Source of the DNA: Halocafeteria seosinensis
Lineage: Eukaryota > Sar > Bigyra > Bicosoecida
Length of the DNA stretch: 64,000 nucleotides
Direction: 5' to 3'
NCBI GenBank assembly: GCA_001687465.1
Contig: LVLI01000316.1
Coordinates: 1-64,000, forward strand
The position numbers and the translations under genes are program-made. The notes under the pieces are model-generated. The model had not been told where the DNA came from and made no database searches. It saw only the letters and a list, made by a program, of their open reading frames with translations. This document shows positions 63,224 through 64,000 of this stretch, piece after piece (within the stretch, counting starts at the first letter, position 1; every line of letters begins with the position of its first letter).

Positions 63224-64000
63224 ATGGCGAGTGCTGCAGCCTCTAATAACAATGATAATGATGGCGATGAGGAGATGGAGGACTTTGTATCGGATATTCA
63301 AGGCGAAATAGGCCAATTTTTCGAGCTTGCGGGGGTCAATTTCGATGAAATTCCTGAGGATTCCAACCCAGCCCCATCTACATCTCATGAACAGCATGTA
63401 GGCCATGAGAATAATGATAATGATGATCATGAAGATGAAGATGAGTTGGGAGATCATGAGGAATTCATGAGAGGAATCCAAGCTACTCTGTCCTATGTTG
63501 GAGGCAAGCCTGGAATTCACCCTCCATGCTGGATGATGATGCAATTAACACGACTACGGGTATTTATTTTATGCAGATGAGAGCTTGTTGGAGGAAGAGT
63601 ATACGCAGGAGTTAAGAATTCCTGGAGAAAAGAGAACGAAAAAGCAGAATTCCAAGGTATGTTTTGCACCCCTTTCTGTGTGGTCTTCACATAGACAAGG
63701 GCATGATACATACAGCCACATAATGACAAGAATGTTAGCGGTGGAGTATCCGGAAACGCTTCTGAGAACTCCGGAATGGAAACGCGTTCTCGAACGAGAC
63801 AGAGGAATTCTCAAAGGAAATCAGATAGTACATCCACGACCCAGAGAACGCGCCATGATGATGCTCAGAGTAGTGGTGGTACTTCGGCAAAAGCATCAGC
63901 CAAAGCTGATGCTGTTGATACAGGCCAAGACAGTCCGAAACTCGAAAGCGTAGAGGGAACGGAAATGGTAAGTTTCGGAAAACATCTCTGAGAGACTCTT
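63224..64000 (+). CDS. Acidic/basic disordered protein, incomplete at right edge
   Basis: Proposed exons are 63224-63503, 63577-63656, 63731-63967, then a donor (ATG|GTAAGT) leading beyond the window. Exon 1 is rich in Asp, Glu and Asn with a helical DFVSDIQGEIGQFFELAGVNFDEIPED. Joining through a 73-nt GC-AG intron gives SYVGDESLLEEEYTQELRIPGEKRTKKQNSK. Exon 3 is basic, Ser/Thr-rich and disordered (METRSRTRQRNSQRKSDS). I recognise no family; a nuclear protein is likely from composition. The alternative of a 17-nt intron at 63560-63576 would need a different upstream frame and is less consistent with other introns here. Confidence 0.55.

Noticed and set aside
63560-63576. 17-nt GT-AG intron (GTATTTATTTTATGCAG)
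   Set aside because: The upstream frame it would require has no good connection to exon 1; the 73-nt GC-AG solution uses the same acceptor and fits other intron lengths.

Overview
The window is nuclear DNA of a eukaryote. Most genes need GT-AG introns (about 50-154 nt, usually 60-100 nt) to restore their reading frames, and the products are eukaryotic: spliceosome, mitochondrial ribosome, dynactin, Golgi and deadenylation proteins. No rRNA, tRNA, CRISPR or operon was seen. Few and short introns, mixed codon use, a Golgi-type sulfotransferase, a protein domain I associate with algae, and large Ser/Thr/Pro-rich membrane proteins suggest a unicellular alga or related protist. A red alga is one candidate, but a dynactin p24 gene would be odd there, so I leave the lineage open.

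Layout. 1-22 kb is repeat-rich and accessory. It holds a retrotransposon RNase H remnant (1-1180), a satellite-filled element with terminal inverted repeats (3.8-5.15 kb), and one intact plus three decayed copies of a glycine-rich, Ser/Thr-rich membrane protein (5.1-12 kb). It also holds a three-exon LRR gene and a membrane-anchored STAND-like ATPase gene, each preceded by a copy of the same ~345-bp sequence (12.5-17.6 kb), a PA14-domain gene, and a second type of LRR gene (20.2-21.3 kb). 22.4-32.2 kb is compact housekeeping sequence: CCDC12/Cwf18, RidA, mitochondrial bL28, a class IV aminotransferase-like protein, and two large unrecognised genes. 32.3-41.7 kb is segmentally duplicated: OMA1 and its upstream neighbour are flanked by decayed partial copies of themselves, mixed with a PA14 pseudogene cut by a retroelement endonuclease, dynactin p24, and an LRR pseudogene. 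42-48 kb carries mitochondrial ribosomal protein mS35, a PARN deadenylase and a TPR protein. 49-63 kb carries a sulfotransferase, an ARID protein, PRPF4, TVP23, an algal-type conserved protein, a membrane-anchored pepsin and an incomplete gene at the right edge.

How the genes relate. Housekeeping genes are often paired head-to-head (CCDC12/RidA 82 bp apart; bL28m/aminotransferase; PRPF4/TVP23) or tail-to-tail (RidA/bL28m; ARID/PRPF4). The accessory region is enriched in cell-surface and recognition architectures (Gly-rich/mucin-like/TM, PA14, LRR) that duplicate and decay in place. The most interesting candidate system is the LRR plus membrane-ATPase pair with duplicated upstream regions, which could be a two-gene NLR-like module. 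This is inference from domain content and layout only.
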